In this document: positions 26,598 through 36,080 of the stretch, one piece after another
Layout of the letters: each line of letters starts with the position of its first letter
Position numbering within the stretch: position 1 is the first letter of the stretch
Source of the DNA: CAUPWF01 sp964367905
Lineage (GTDB): Bacteria; Bacillota; Clostridia; Lachnospirales; Lachnospiraceae
Reading direction: 5' to 3'
Length of the DNA stretch: 64,000 bases
Assembly (NCBI GenBank): GCA_964367905.1
Contig: CAYIZP010000014.1
Coordinates: 4,942-68,941 of the forward strand
Made by a program: the position numbers and the translations under genes
Notes under the pieces: model-generated
What the model saw: the letters and a program-made list of their open reading frames with translations, nothing else
The model's database searches: none
Told to the model about the DNA's origin: nothing

Positions 26598-27656
26598 TTA
26601 TTGGAATGAAATATCAATATTGATGTTTGAATCCAATGGGGGTGTAACACTTGACTCGAAGGAAACTTGATAAAGTCTACATTGATAGCAGATACTTTTT
26701 ATTGACTGAAATATAGGTGTAAGCCTGCTGGCTTCATGTAATCCGAGCACCAGCATCTCTGTAGTTGTGTAGAGATGTGCTGTCTGACGAATAAAGTACA
26801 GTAATTCTTTGTCAGACACAATATTTCTAGTATATATGTTCATGCTGCTCATACTGATAATTTCATCCTGTTTTGGAAATGCAGGATAGCCTAGTAATTT
26901 AGTGGGAAAATGTCGTACAATTTTATAAACTCCACCATAATGTTTCACTTTATATTGTTTCGTAGTTCTTTGGTCTAGGATAGAGGAAATCGCAATCAAT
27001 TGATTTTCTTTGTAGAGGCCATAAAACGTCGCAGTGTTTAGATGATTTTGGTCGAGTGTCTCAACAGAGAAATCAGCCTTAAAGGGAAGTTGTCGATAAA
27101 AAGCAATGGCATTTTCTCTGCTACATTGTGTTACAACAACTTCACTATGTTTACAAGCTTTACCTCCAGTTTTAAAAATATAGGTGTTGTAATCACCTTC
27201 ATAGCAGTATAGAGGCATGTTTTTACGTTTCTTTTCTAACATTTTCTGTACATAGATATTATCGGCTAATATGGTAGTATAATAATAGTCCACTTTTCCC
27301 AAAGTATTGTCACGAATCCATTGATAGCATTTTGCAATGTATGGAAATTGCTTGTGATATTCACTTCGAAGCTTCAATCCAGTCAAATACCCGATATTAC
27401 ACGCTTTTCCTCCTACGATTCCACGCCGAATGACACAACAACCTATTCCCATTAGTAGGTGATTAGCTCTTGTGTCTCGTACGATGAGACAGACCACCTC
27501 ATCGCCTTCTTGTTCAAAAGATGAGAGAGGGTCTTCGCTGCGCAGGTATTGAATTCCTAAGTTTCCATCGAAACTTTGCTGGGCAAATACATCTGCCATT
27601 TCAGCGGAGTCTTTGGCGGTAGCCTGAGTAAATATATATCTATTTTGGGAGCTCAT
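26598..27656 (-). CDS. GNAT-like acyltransferase, last gene of the radical SAM operon
   Basis: This 352-residue protein resembles the GNAT superfamily, possibly with two GNAT-like halves. An N-terminal region has VCLIVRDTRANHLLMGIGCCVIRRG followed by NIGYLTGLKLRSEYHKQ (an acetyl-CoA-loop-like segment), and a second domain begins near residue 165. No catalytic residue can be assigned by eye. The start overlaps the end of the preceding radical SAM gene by 17 bases and has GGAG upstream, so it belongs to the operon. It could acylate or aminoacylate the product of the pathway. Family call is moderate; substrate unknown. Confidence 0.65.
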   Translation of the reverse strand: MSSQNRYIFTQATAKDSAEMADVFAQQSFDGNLGIQYLRSEDPLSSFEQEGDEVVCLIVRDTRANHLLMGIGCCVIRRGIVGGKACNIGYLTGLKLRSEYHKQFPYIAKCYQWIRDNTLGKVDYYYTTILADNIYVQKMLEKKRKNMPLYCYEGDYNTYIFKTGGKACKHSEVVVTQCSRENAIAFYRQLPFKADFSVETLDQNHLNTATFYGLYKENQLIAISSILDQRTTKQYKVKHYGGVYKIVRHFPTKLLGYPAFPKQDEIISMSSMNIYTRNIVSDKELLYFIRQTAHLYTTTEMLVLGLHEASRLTPIFQSIKSICYQCRLYQVSFESSVTPPLDSNINIDISFQ

Positions 27657-28475
27657 CTAAGTTTTCTCCTATTGGTATGTTCATTTTTTGGTCTACTTCC
27701 CCCCCAATGCGCAAGTTCATGCCCCAGAATAGAGACCAGATGGCAGGAGCGGCGTGTCCCATTGCTTGAATTCCTCTTGGGACAACGTTGTGAAATTTCG
27801 AGAATTCCTGTCTCGTACGAAGGCAAGCTTGGCTCAATTCCTCAGGTGATAATTTCTTTGGCTGAAAGGAAAGTTCTCCATAATTATAATTTTCCTGCAA
27901 CCACCACTTATCAAATAAGAGACGATTCTGTTCCTTTAATCGATCATAAAGNNNNNNNNNNNNNNNNNNNNNNNNNNNNNNNNNNNNNNNNNNNNNNNNN
28001 NNNNNNNNNNNNNNNNNNNNNNNNNNNNNNNNNNNNNNNNNNNNNNNNNNNTGTCACTATAGGAGATGGTGCCATGATATTGTTTTTTCGGTACGTTATT
28101 TCTATAGTCTTCAATTACTTGTGCCAAAATCCCCTCTGCGTTCCCTGTAATAATAGTATCCGCATGCTCCGCTGCTTCTTCTGACATCAAAGTAACATGA
28201 TAACCACCCATAATTACAGGGACTCCTCTGTTTTGAAATTGTTCCGCGATTTTATAGGAGCGTCGTGCCGTATAGGTCTCAACAGTGATAAGAACTACGT
28301 CTGTTGGGGTATCGTAGTCGATCAACTCGATACGATCGTCAAAAAATGCTACATCTACACCTTCTGGCATAGCTGATTTTAGAACTGCAATTGTGAGCGG
28401 TTCCATCTTCCAAGTTCCGATATATTTTTCACCTTGTTTTTTTCCGATTGCTGGGAGTATCATTGTAATCTTCAT
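27640..28475 (-). CDS. cobalamin-dependent radical SAM enzyme (rSAM5), interrupted by a gap
   Basis: Two ends of one gene are seen on either side of the N block at 27952-28051. The N-terminal part (about 141 residues) is a B12-binding domain (DVVLITVETYTARR, GGYHVTLMSEEAAEHAD). The C-terminal part (about 103 residues) reads LYDRLKEQNRLL, KWWLQENYNYG and LSPEELSQACLRTR. The middle, including the CX3CX2C cluster motif, is missing. Compared with the paralogues (about 445 residues), some 200 codons or 600 bases are absent, so the 100-N gap is too short. Both ends most resemble rSAM2 and rSAM3. It overlaps both neighbours, so it is an operon member. Confidence 0.8.
27952..28051. other. scaffold gap with real missing sequence
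   Basis: 100 Ns with no duplicated ends, unlike the other two gaps. Judged by the interrupted radical SAM gene, about 600 bases are missing. Near-identical paralogous sequence may have broken the assembly here. Confidence 0.8.
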
Positions 28476-29812
28476 AGGGTAACCTCGTTTGGTATATCAG
28501 AGTTGTCACACATCACCTCGGGGGTGTAGTGGTGGTAGCGGTCTGCGTATTTTTTATATCCCATGTTTAATGGTAGGGAGAGCCATGGACTATGTCGAAA
28601 TGGCGCTAAGCGTTTTAATATATTGCCTGTCTTATAGGTTTCTTTAAAGCTAAACGTGATGCCGTCCATCAGTTCTTCTGCTGTCATTTTGGCGGGTTCG
28701 AATACTACATGCTCCACATCATATAGTGCCCAATTGTGTTCGGTAATTCGATTCTGTGCTGCTAAATCGGCGTAGAGCTGAGTCTTAGGAAATGGTGTGA
28801 GCACGCTAAATCTAGGCAAATCAATCTTTGTCTTGATGACCAAATCCACGGTTCGCTCAAATACTGAAACATCTTCTTCATCACCTCCAAAGGCAAAACA
28901 TCCTTGTACTAGAATTCCATTGGAGTGTAATTTGTTCATAAGCTCCTTATAATCCAGAAAGCGATTACTTACCTTTCGTACATAGCTCTGGGATTCTTCC
29001 ACAATGGATTCAAAGCCGATGAGTAGCCCCTTGCACCCACTCCTACGAAATAGGGTAATCAATTCGTCATCTAATCCTGCTGAGGAAGTAACCAGACCAA
29101 GCCAGTATTTCTTCAGTGGTATCATTGCCTTGAAAAACTGTTTTGCATATTCCACATCTGCGATGAGATTCACATCAGGAAATACGATGACCTTGTCTGG
29201 TAGATTGCCAAGTTCTGCAATGACATCCTCCACAGGCCTTGGGAAGGTGGTTCTACCAAAGGCAGCAGGGTAGGCACAGAAGGTACATGGGTGCGCACAT
29301 CCACGGATAACTTCCACTGTTGCAGTGGTGATGTACTTTTTCTTCTTCAACAGGTGCCTGTGTGGTTCTGGCTTTCCCCCAATGGTATAGTCCTTGTTTT
29401 GTGTATACAAAGGTTTTAGGTTTTTCATCTTAAAGTCGAATAACATCTGAGGAAATGTTTGCTCAGAAAACCCCGTCATCACTGCATCTGCATGTTCCAT
29501 AGCCTCTTCAGGCATAAGTGAGGGATGAACTCCTCCCAAAACCACTGTGATTCCACGCTTTTGAAAATAATCTGCGAATGCGTAACATCTAGGAGCCGTT
29601 CCAGTGATACAGGTAATTCCCACCAAATCACATTGTAGATTCAGAGGAATCGGTTCTACTGTTTCGTCATAGATTGCAACCTCTGCTTCGAGTTCATCTG
29701 GAATTAGAGCAGCCAAACTGGTTAAGGTTAGGGGTGCATATTGCAAGGTCTTTGCAAATGAGCCGTTGTATCTATGCATAGCACCTGCTGGTGCGATTAA
29801 GGCAATCTTCAT
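28472..29812 (-). CDS. cobalamin-dependent radical SAM enzyme (rSAM4)
   Basis: This 446-residue protein has an N-terminal B12-binding Rossmann domain (DLVGITCITGTAPRCYAFA, GGVHPSLMPEEAMEHAD) without the DxHxxG ligand motif, as in the BchE/HpnP-like class. The radical SAM cluster ligands are Cys172, Cys176 and Cys179 (RGCAHPCTFCAYP). The C-terminus (AVFEP-like VVFEPAKMTAEEL) resembles rSAM1. Such enzymes methylate or rearrange unreactive carbons. It overlaps both the GH3 gene upstream and rSAM5 downstream by 4 bases (ATGA), showing translational coupling. The substrate is unknown. Confidence 0.88.
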   Translation of the reverse strand: MKIALIAPAGAMHRYNGSFAKTLQYAPLTLTSLAALIPDELEAEVAIYDETVEPIPLNLQCDLVGITCITGTAPRCYAFADYFQKRGITVVLGGVHPSLMPEEAMEHADAVMTGFSEQTFPQMLFDFKMKNLKPLYTQNKDYTIGGKPEPHRHLLKKKKYITTATVEVIRGCAHPCTFCAYPAAFGRTTFPRPVEDVIAELGNLPDKVIVFPDVNLIADVEYAKQFFKAMIPLKKYWLGLVTSSAGLDDELITLFRRSGCKGLLIGFESIVEESQSYVRKVSNRFLDYKELMNKLHSNGILVQGCFAFGGDEEDVSVFERTVDLVIKTKIDLPRFSVLTPFPKTQLYADLAAQNRITEHNWALYDVEHVVFEPAKMTAEELMDGITFSFKETYKTGNILKRLAPFRHSPWLSLPLNMGYKKYADRYHHYTPEVMCDNSDIPNEVTL

Positions 29813-31416
29813 CGTGTGTCCTCCATTTGAAAGGCGCTAGACCAATCACTATGTTTAGATAGTAATTCGGGCTTGATATCGCCTAGTTTTTTTCCTTTTC
29901 GTAAATAATAATTGATATATTGCTGCTTGGCATCTCCATAAACAGGACATACTCTCGCAGGATTTAATTGTTTTAAATCACGGCATAACTTGTAGTGATA
30001 ACTTTCACAGAGAAGCGTATCTAGTGTGTGGGCTAGATGAATATGTACATCAGTGTCCATTGGGGAAAAGCTCTCATTAGGAACCTCACTTCCTAGATAT
30101 AACACATAACCCCCATCTTCATATGCCAATAGACGAAACCGCTGACTTAAGTGGAAACTCTCTTCATAATTTGGTATGGAAGATAATTTGTTCATGATTT
30201 CATTTACAAATAGCTCATTTAATTTCTCTCCATGAAAATCCACGGTTTTGTCTGTCTTTCCCACGAATTTAAGAAGTGGTAGCCTATGGGACTTTTCATA
30301 ATCCGCCACTTGAACAGCATCATGGATTCGATAACGATAGAATCCACCTGACGTTGTGAAAATTACCTCATAGGTCATATTTTTTTCCAGCTCTGTATAA
30401 GAATAGATTCTTCCTGTCTCAGTATGTAAAAACTCAAAATAATGAGAGTGGTAGCTGAGGATCGATAACCCTGTTTCCTCATAGGGTAGGGTCATAAAGG
30501 CCTCTGTAGATAAAATCCCTTTGGGCTGAATAACGACACCTGGGAATAATACGCTTAGTTCCTCACTTGCATGTCTGGCCAATCCATCACACCAACAACT
30601 GATGAGTGTTAAGTTTGGCCAGATTTCCCCATAATTTTTAGCCTCAATACATCCTTGAATCCTTCTCAATCGCTTAGGAGGAAGGGCGGCATATAACGAG
30701 TTTGCATGTGTTTCCATATAATTCAGTAATACAAAGAGATAACTGGGATTCCATACCGATATCAATCTTAGGTTCTTCTCGGATAAGAGTGCGAAGCAAG
30801 TCTGAAAATAGAACTTTTCCATATCCAATTCCTTGCGGATGCTTTTGTCTCGCACAAAGATTTTATCAGTGAGTTTCTGCTCGAATCGCCCAAAATATGC
30901 TGTATCATCTTCGAAACCAATCGGAATTCCACCTTTGGTGTATTTATCTTGGTGGGTAGGAGGCGTGATAGACCAATAACTCTTCCCACCTCTAAGCTTT
31001 GGATAATTCTTGTACAAGGAATAAATCCAAGGTTTGATTCCCCATAAAAACTCTTGTTTTAACGAAGTGGTATAAGGGATTAATTTGGTTGCTCCCCCAC
31101 TTCCGCCAGTGAGTTCAAACATTAACACATCTTCAGAAGTCAATACCTTTTTGTGGCCTGTGGCAATGCGATCAATATCCTCTTTATAGTCTGGATATTC
31201 AAGAATCGGTACGTGCCTGCGAAAATCCTCAATGGTCGTTATCTCTGCAAATCCATGGTTTCGTCCAAAATCAGTGTTTTGGTTCTTCTTGATAATCTGA
31301 AGGAGCAACTCCCTCTGAACTTGTTCCACACGATTTAGATTCCTATAGAATTTCTCCCCATCTTTTTTATATAAGCGCATAATTAAGGTGTTGATAAACC
31401 AAACAGTTAGCCCCAT
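29809..31416 (-). CDS. GH3-family acyl-acid-amido synthetase-like protein
   Basis: This 535-residue protein matches the GH3 branch of adenylate-forming enzymes, which activate a carboxylic acid with ATP and often join it to an amino acid. Visible are TDFGRNHGFAEI near the N-terminus, the phosphate loop ELTGGSGGATKLIPYT, LISCWCDGLARHA, SYHSHYFEF, and YRYRIHDAVQV followed by FVGKTDKTVDFHGEKLNE, all usual GH3 positions. Bacterial members are rarely characterised. It lies in the middle of five radical SAM genes, overlapping rSAM4 by 4 bases and the GNAT-like gene by 10. It probably activates an acid made or modified by the radical SAM enzymes. Confidence 0.85.
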   Translation of the reverse strand: MGLTVWFINTLIMRLYKKDGEKFYRNLNRVEQVQRELLLQIIKKNQNTDFGRNHGFAEITTIEDFRRHVPILEYPDYKEDIDRIATGHKKVLTSEDVLMFELTGGSGGATKLIPYTTSLKQEFLWGIKPWIYSLYKNYPKLRGGKSYWSITPPTHQDKYTKGGIPIGFEDDTAYFGRFEQKLTDKIFVRDKSIRKELDMEKFYFQTCFALLSEKNLRLISVWNPSYLFVLLNYMETHANSLYAALPPKRLRRIQGCIEAKNYGEIWPNLTLISCWCDGLARHASEELSVLFPGVVIQPKGILSTEAFMTLPYEETGLSILSYHSHYFEFLHTETGRIYSYTELEKNMTYEVIFTTSGGFYRYRIHDAVQVADYEKSHRLPLLKFVGKTDKTVDFHGEKLNELFVNEIMNKLSSIPNYEESFHLSQRFRLLAYEDGGYVLYLGSEVPNESFSPMDTDVHIHLAHTLDTLLCESYHYKLCRDLKQLNPARVCPVYGDAKQQYINYYLRKGKKLGDIKPELLSKHSDWSSAFQMEDTR

Positions 31417-32111
31417 AGAAATGCCTCTTTCTCCTTCTGATAATTGTATTTTTTTAGACTGGTAATACAGACCAAATCTTGTCCCTGTGCATGATGAGGG
31501 TTTTTCCCACAGAAGAAAGCAGTGTGTGGATTTTTCATCTGTCGCTCTGTAATATCAGCTACTCCCACACGTAGTTTATCCTTAGCATTTCTATACTCCA
31601 CTACACCTATTTCTTGATTGTAATCCATATGGTAAGACCGTCCAAAGGCATCTATTACTTTTTGCACTTCTTCTGGTGTGTGTTCTTGATAGCACGGATA
31701 AAAAGAGTAAAAAAAGGTAGGTAGAATCTTGTATGTTTTATATCCTTTGCAAATGATGAACCAATAGAATTCATCGTAATCTCTACTGTATGCTTCGAAA
31801 AATCTTCCAAAGATTGAAAAAAGTGGATGGTGGGAATTCCAATAATCTTTGTGCACAATTGTATCACCAGAAAACACGCCATATACCTGATGGCCATCTA
31901 TTGGGACTTGAATGATTTTTTGGGTAGAAAAACCATAAATGGTATTGGTATCATCAAATAATACAATGCAGTAATCCTTTTCTTCTAAATCCGCTAAGAA
32001 TACTTCCCAAATCATATTGTCATAGAATAAATCCATCAAGAAAAACATACGTTTTTTTTCTTCTATGGATAGCTCTTTCACATCCACAATCTTACCATCA
32101 AGTGTCTTCAT
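31407..32111 (-). CDS. GNAT-like protein in the radical SAM operon
   Basis: This 234-residue protein is not firmly recognised. The pattern CIVLFDDTNTIYGFSTQKI, then GVFSGDTIVHKDYWN, then a helix-rich region with YKTYKILPTFF suggests a GNAT fold like that of the other acyltransferase candidate at 26598. There is no signal peptide or membrane helix. It starts 3 bases after rSAM3 ends and overlaps the GH3 gene start by 10 bases. Its place next to an acyl-activating enzyme supports an acyl-transfer role, but this is inference. Confidence 0.55.
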   Translation of the reverse strand: MKTLDGKIVDVKELSIEEKKRMFFLMDLFYDNMIWEVFLADLEEKDYCIVLFDDTNTIYGFSTQKIIQVPIDGHQVYGVFSGDTIVHKDYWNSHHPLFSIFGRFFEAYSRDYDEFYWFIICKGYKTYKILPTFFYSFYPCYQEHTPEEVQKVIDAFGRSYHMDYNQEIGVVEYRNAKDKLRVGVADITERQMKNPHTAFFCGKNPHHAQGQDLVCITSLKKYNYQKEKEAFLWG

Positions 32112-32114
32112 GAC

Positions 32115-33461
32115 TTACTCCTTCTCATTCTCCAGTCCAAATTGCATCCCTTGTTTCTTAAATACTTCTTTGCGAAATAGAGGGTTATATAACAGATAGG
32201 TAACGAAGCGATATGGACTGCGCATATTTGTATTCAAATCTAAGGCACGACTGATAATCGAACTCACACTATTAAACTGTGCACGGCAGCCAAATGAAAC
32301 CTCGGTCAACTCGTCTGGTGTCATGTTTTTTGGCAAAAACGAGGCATAATTAAAACGGTACTCCTCATGTAGCCACCACTTGCCATCGTAAAGTAGACGA
32401 TTCTCCTTCTTCATTTCCTCATATAATGGGGTATTTGGATAAGGCATGAGGATATTGAATGCTGCAAATGTAAACTTATTTTGAATTGCAAATTCACAGG
32501 TTTTTTGGACGCTTTCTTTTGTATCACCATCGTGACCAACGGTAAATGCAGCCCAAGTCTGCAGACCATAATTTCTCAGTTTTTGAATCTCATCACGGTA
32601 TTGATTGTGTGCTTTTGAGATATTTGCCTGCTTGTTCATGTGTTGAATATTATCACCGTTGATGGATTCAAACCCAATGACATGACCAAGACATCCGCTT
32701 TTTACCATGAGTCGCATCATCTCATCATCTTCCAACATATCGATACTACCTTGGCTTACCCACTTCACTTTAAGAGGAATCAATGCACGAAATAGTTCCT
32801 TTGCCTTTTCTCTGTCTGATACGATATTATCATCTACAAAGAATAATAGTTTTCGCTTTTGTGATTGGATCTCTTTTACCACATCTTCAACAGGACGACA
32901 CAATTGTTTTCCACCAAAATAAGCTGTGGAAGCACAGAAGCGACATCCATAGCGACAACCTCTAGAAAACTGTAATAGAGTAATCGGAAGATAGCCCTTC
33001 CCTTCGAATAAATCTCTTCTCGTTAGGATACCTTCTTGCGGAATCGCACAGCGTTTGGCATCATAGCGTGGTTTCAATTCATTTCGTTTTGCATCTGCAA
33101 TCATTTCCGCCCATACAGCTTCGGCATCTCCTGTCATAATCGAATCTGCAACCTCTGCTGCCTCTTCAGGAAGCAAGGTGATGTGCATTCCCCCCAATAG
33201 TACCTTTACCCCACGTTTTTGATATTCGCGACAGATTTCGTATGCACGTCTAGCAGTGAAGGTCTCTACTGTAATGGCAACTAAATCGGTTGGCTGATCA
33301 TAGGGAATCGGCTCACAGCGGTCATCAAATAATTCTACTGTCACATCACTTGGCGTTAGTGCAGCTAGAATTCCCAATTGTAGGGGTTCCATTCGCCCCT
33401 CATCCACATACATACTGTGTCCTTTTCGCCCGATATTAGGCTTTATTAATGTTAGTTTCAT
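32115..33461 (-). CDS. cobalamin-dependent radical SAM enzyme (rSAM3)
   Basis: This 448-residue protein has a B12-binding domain (TDLVAITVETFTARRAYEI, GGMHITLLPEEAAEVAD) and a radical SAM domain with Cys169, Cys173 and Cys176 (RGCRYGCRFCAS). Further along it has GHVIGFESINGDN and a C-terminal region with KWWLHEEYRFNYASF and MTPDELTEVSFGCR. The ATG 15 bases inside the longest frame is preceded by GGAAAGG and gives the family N-terminus MKLTLIKPN. It overlaps the 3' end of rSAM2 by 26 bases. By shared N- and C-terminal motifs it groups with rSAM2 and rSAM5. Confidence 0.88.
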   Translation of the reverse strand: MKLTLIKPNIGRKGHSMYVDEGRMEPLQLGILAALTPSDVTVELFDDRCEPIPYDQPTDLVAITVETFTARRAYEICREYQKRGVKVLLGGMHITLLPEEAAEVADSIMTGDAEAVWAEMIADAKRNELKPRYDAKRCAIPQEGILTRRDLFEGKGYLPITLLQFSRGCRYGCRFCASTAYFGGKQLCRPVEDVVKEIQSQKRKLLFFVDDNIVSDREKAKELFRALIPLKVKWVSQGSIDMLEDDEMMRLMVKSGCLGHVIGFESINGDNIQHMNKQANISKAHNQYRDEIQKLRNYGLQTWAAFTVGHDGDTKESVQKTCEFAIQNKFTFAAFNILMPYPNTPLYEEMKKENRLLYDGKWWLHEEYRFNYASFLPKNMTPDELTEVSFGCRAQFNSVSSIISRALDLNTNMRSPYRFVTYLLYNPLFRKEVFKKQGMQFGLENEKE

Positions 33462-34773
33462 CTGTTTCCTTTCCAAGTAATGCCCCTTGTTTGCGTTTGA
33501 TCTCTATTCCTGAGACAATATTGATGATAAAATAATACCATGCCTTGGTCACTCCAAGTTTTAGATGCGCTCCCAAAAATCGTTTCAAAATATTCTTTAT
33601 ACTATAGAATTGGTACCTAGCATCCCGACAAGAATCCCGCAATTCTTCTGGTGTCATCTGCGCAGGAGTGAATGCGGTGTCACCATAGCGATAAGATTCA
33701 TCCAACCACCATCCATCTGGGAAGAGCAGTCGACCTTCCGCTAGTAATCGTCTATAAAGTGGAGTTCCAGGTAGTGGTATCAAAGGATTAAAATTGGCCA
33801 CTGCAAAATTATATTTCATTGCAAACTTTAGAATCGTATCTGCCGTATTCTTATCGTCAGCATCGTAACCAATTACAAAGGTTGCATAAATCATAAATTT
33901 ATATTGATTTAACGTTCGAATCGTTTTCTCATAGTCAATCATCTGAAGGTTCGCACTTTTTCCCATAGATGTTAGGTTCTCCGTGTTCAAGGATTCAAAC
34001 CCAATCAATACACAGATACAACCACTTTCCTTCATTAGTTGAAGTAGTTCCTCATTCTTAGCAATGTCCATACTAATCTGACATGCCCATTTTTTACGAA
34101 GTGGGCGTATGGCTTGAAATAATTCTTTTGCACTTTTCTCATCGAAGAACAGATTGTCATCAATAAAGAAAATAAACTTCTCCTTCACAGATTGAATTTC
34201 TCTCACGATTTCGTCCGTGGACTTTTGAACTACGGATCCAGGATACATGGTCTTCACACTACAGAAATCACAGGAAAATCGACATCCTCTAGAGAATTGC
34301 ACCAAGCCCAAGGGGAGATACTTGCTTTTGTATGGATTACGCTTGCTCTGATAGAGTGGAATCATTGGAGCGCTCTTTGTTCTTCCATCATAGAGTGGAC
34401 TCACATATCCCATTCTCACATCTTCTAGAAATTCTGGCCACACACTTTCCGCATCGCCACAGAGTACAACATCACAGAAATTTGCCGCCTCATCAGGGCA
34501 TACTGTGGGATGAAAGCCTCCCATGACAACGAGGTTTTCTGAAGTCTTATAGCGTTTTGCCAATTGATAAGCCCTCTTTGCAGAAAACGTATCAAAAGAT
34601 AGGGCAATGATATCACTATCAATATGGTCTGGGAGTATTTCTTTACGATCGTCAATGTAATCAGCAAGGATATCCTCAGGCAAGAGGGCATCCATGATTT
34701 CAAAGAAGATAGGTTTGAGAGCATCGGCACCTTTCCCTTCAAACATTGCGACTTTGATTATCGTTATCTTCAT
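33436..34773 (-). CDS. cobalamin-dependent radical SAM enzyme (rSAM2)
   Basis: This 445-residue protein has the B12-binding domain first (SDIIALSFDTFSAKRAYQL, GGFHPTVCPDEAANFCD). The radical SAM cluster is held by Cys164, Cys168 and Cys171 (RGCRFSCDFCSV). IGFESLNTENLTSMGKSAN and WWLDESYRYGDTAFTP mark the C-terminal half. Methylation or C-C bond chemistry at an unactivated carbon is the family expectation. It starts 12 bases after rSAM1 ends. The substrate is unknown. Confidence 0.88.
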   Translation of the reverse strand: MKITIIKVAMFEGKGADALKPIFFEIMDALLPEDILADYIDDRKEILPDHIDSDIIALSFDTFSAKRAYQLAKRYKTSENLVVMGGFHPTVCPDEAANFCDVVLCGDAESVWPEFLEDVRMGYVSPLYDGRTKSAPMIPLYQSKRNPYKSKYLPLGLVQFSRGCRFSCDFCSVKTMYPGSVVQKSTDEIVREIQSVKEKFIFFIDDNLFFDEKSAKELFQAIRPLRKKWACQISMDIAKNEELLQLMKESGCICVLIGFESLNTENLTSMGKSANLQMIDYEKTIRTLNQYKFMIYATFVIGYDADDKNTADTILKFAMKYNFAVANFNPLIPLPGTPLYRRLLAEGRLLFPDGWWLDESYRYGDTAFTPAQMTPEELRDSCRDARYQFYSIKNILKRFLGAHLKLGVTKAWYYFIINIVSGIEIKRKQGALLGKETDETNINKA

Positions 34774-34785
34774 AAGTTCTCCAAT

Positions 34786-36069
34786 TTAGTATCCATTGAA
34801 TTTAAATCCGATATTGCCACCTAAAAGTATTACCTTTTCAATAAGAGAGTTATTGGTTGATCTTTTGGTGCGATTCAAAACGTTTTTCCATGTGTAGGTT
34901 TCTCGCCATATTTGTTTTGAAATTTCTTCTAATCGTTCAGGTGACATATGTTTTGGTTGAAACACAGCATGTTGCTGATTGTACCTTGTCCAATCTTTTG
35001 TGATAATACGTCCTTGACGTTCAAAGTCATTATAGATCTTGGAACCAGGAAGTGGAGTTAAGATTGCGTATCGAATCATATCTAATCCCATATAGTCTAC
35101 TTTTTCTGGCATCTCAAGGAGCTGTTCTTCTGTATCATGATCAAACCCTAGTACGAAACATCCGTTGACTGATAGATTATAGTGGTGCATTCGATCCACA
35201 ATTTCTTTGAATTTCTCTGTGCTATGATATCGTTTTTTAACTCCTTTTAGACTTTCTTCGCTCAACGACTCGAATCCAATTAGAACTCCAGTGCATCGGC
35301 TACGTTGCGCCGCTTGCAATAGTTCATCATCAAAAGCAGTGTCTGCAGTGGCATTACAAGCCCAACGTATCTTTAATCGCTCTAATTCTTGCATTAGCTC
35401 AAGTGCATATTCCCTTGGTTTGAAGAAATTTGGGTCAAAGAATATTAATTTATCTGTTTTCAATGATTTTATTTCTTCCACAACTTTAGAAATTGGTCTA
35501 GGATTGCTTCGCCACATCTGACTGATTGCACAGAATTCACAACGATTATCACACCCTCTATCTGCAAGAAATGTGGGGATAGATAGGCTACGCTTTCGAT
35601 TCTGCAAATCTCTCCTTGGAACAATAATCTTACTGGCATCATAACAGGGATTGTCATATATCCTTTGAGGGCATTTATTGATATAGTCATTGAAAAATTG
35701 AGGCAGAGAGACGTCTCCGGCACCCACAATTACAGTATCTGCATGTTGCATGCCCTCTTCAGGAAGAGAGGAGACGTGGTAGCCACCAAATATAATATAG
35801 GCACCACGCTTTTTGAACTCTCTTGCATGCTTGTAAGCTTGGGTGGAAGAGGCGGTATCGAAGGAGAGACCTACGATATCATAGATTTCCTTATTGTAAT
35901 TCACCTTTTCACTTAACTCATCACATAATGTAATATCTGCTTCTAGCTCGCCAGGAACGAGAGAGGCTAGGGTGGGAAGGGTGAGAGAGGGGTAACAGAA
36001 TAATTTCGACACACTTCCCCGATAAGTTGGATCGTCTGGGTTCCAGACATGGATGAATAATATTCTCAT
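34786..36069 (-). CDS. cobalamin-dependent radical SAM enzyme (rSAM1)
   Basis: This 427-residue protein is the first radical SAM gene of the operon. The B12 domain shows YDIVGLSFDTASSTQAYK and GGYHVSSLPEEGMQHAD. Cluster ligands are Cys173, Cys177 and Cys180 (RGCDNRCEFCAI). Later it has VLIGFESLSEESLKGVKKR and AVFQPKHMSPERLEEIS, and the end reads LGGNIGFKFNGY. The last two features are echoed in rSAM4, so these two form one subtype. It begins 11 bases after the TPM-domain gene, so either the operon starts at the zinc-ribbon pair or a promoter lies inside the TPM gene. Confidence 0.88.
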   Translation of the reverse strand: MRILFIHVWNPDDPTYRGSVSKLFCYPSLTLPTLASLVPGELEADITLCDELSEKVNYNKEIYDIVGLSFDTASSTQAYKHAREFKKRGAYIIFGGYHVSSLPEEGMQHADTVIVGAGDVSLPQFFNDYINKCPQRIYDNPCYDASKIIVPRRDLQNRKRSLSIPTFLADRGCDNRCEFCAISQMWRSNPRPISKVVEEIKSLKTDKLIFFDPNFFKPREYALELMQELERLKIRWACNATADTAFDDELLQAAQRSRCTGVLIGFESLSEESLKGVKKRYHSTEKFKEIVDRMHHYNLSVNGCFVLGFDHDTEEQLLEMPEKVDYMGLDMIRYAILTPLPGSKIYNDFERQGRIITKDWTRYNQQHAVFQPKHMSPERLEEISKQIWRETYTWKNVLNRTKRSTNNSLIEKVILLGGNIGFKFNGY

Positions 36070-36080
36070 AAGCTTCTCCT

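Noticed and set aside
26598..36069. RiPP cluster around the radical SAM genes
   Set aside because: No small precursor-like gene, leader-binding (RRE) domain, protease or exporter is seen; SPASM-type cysteines are absent.
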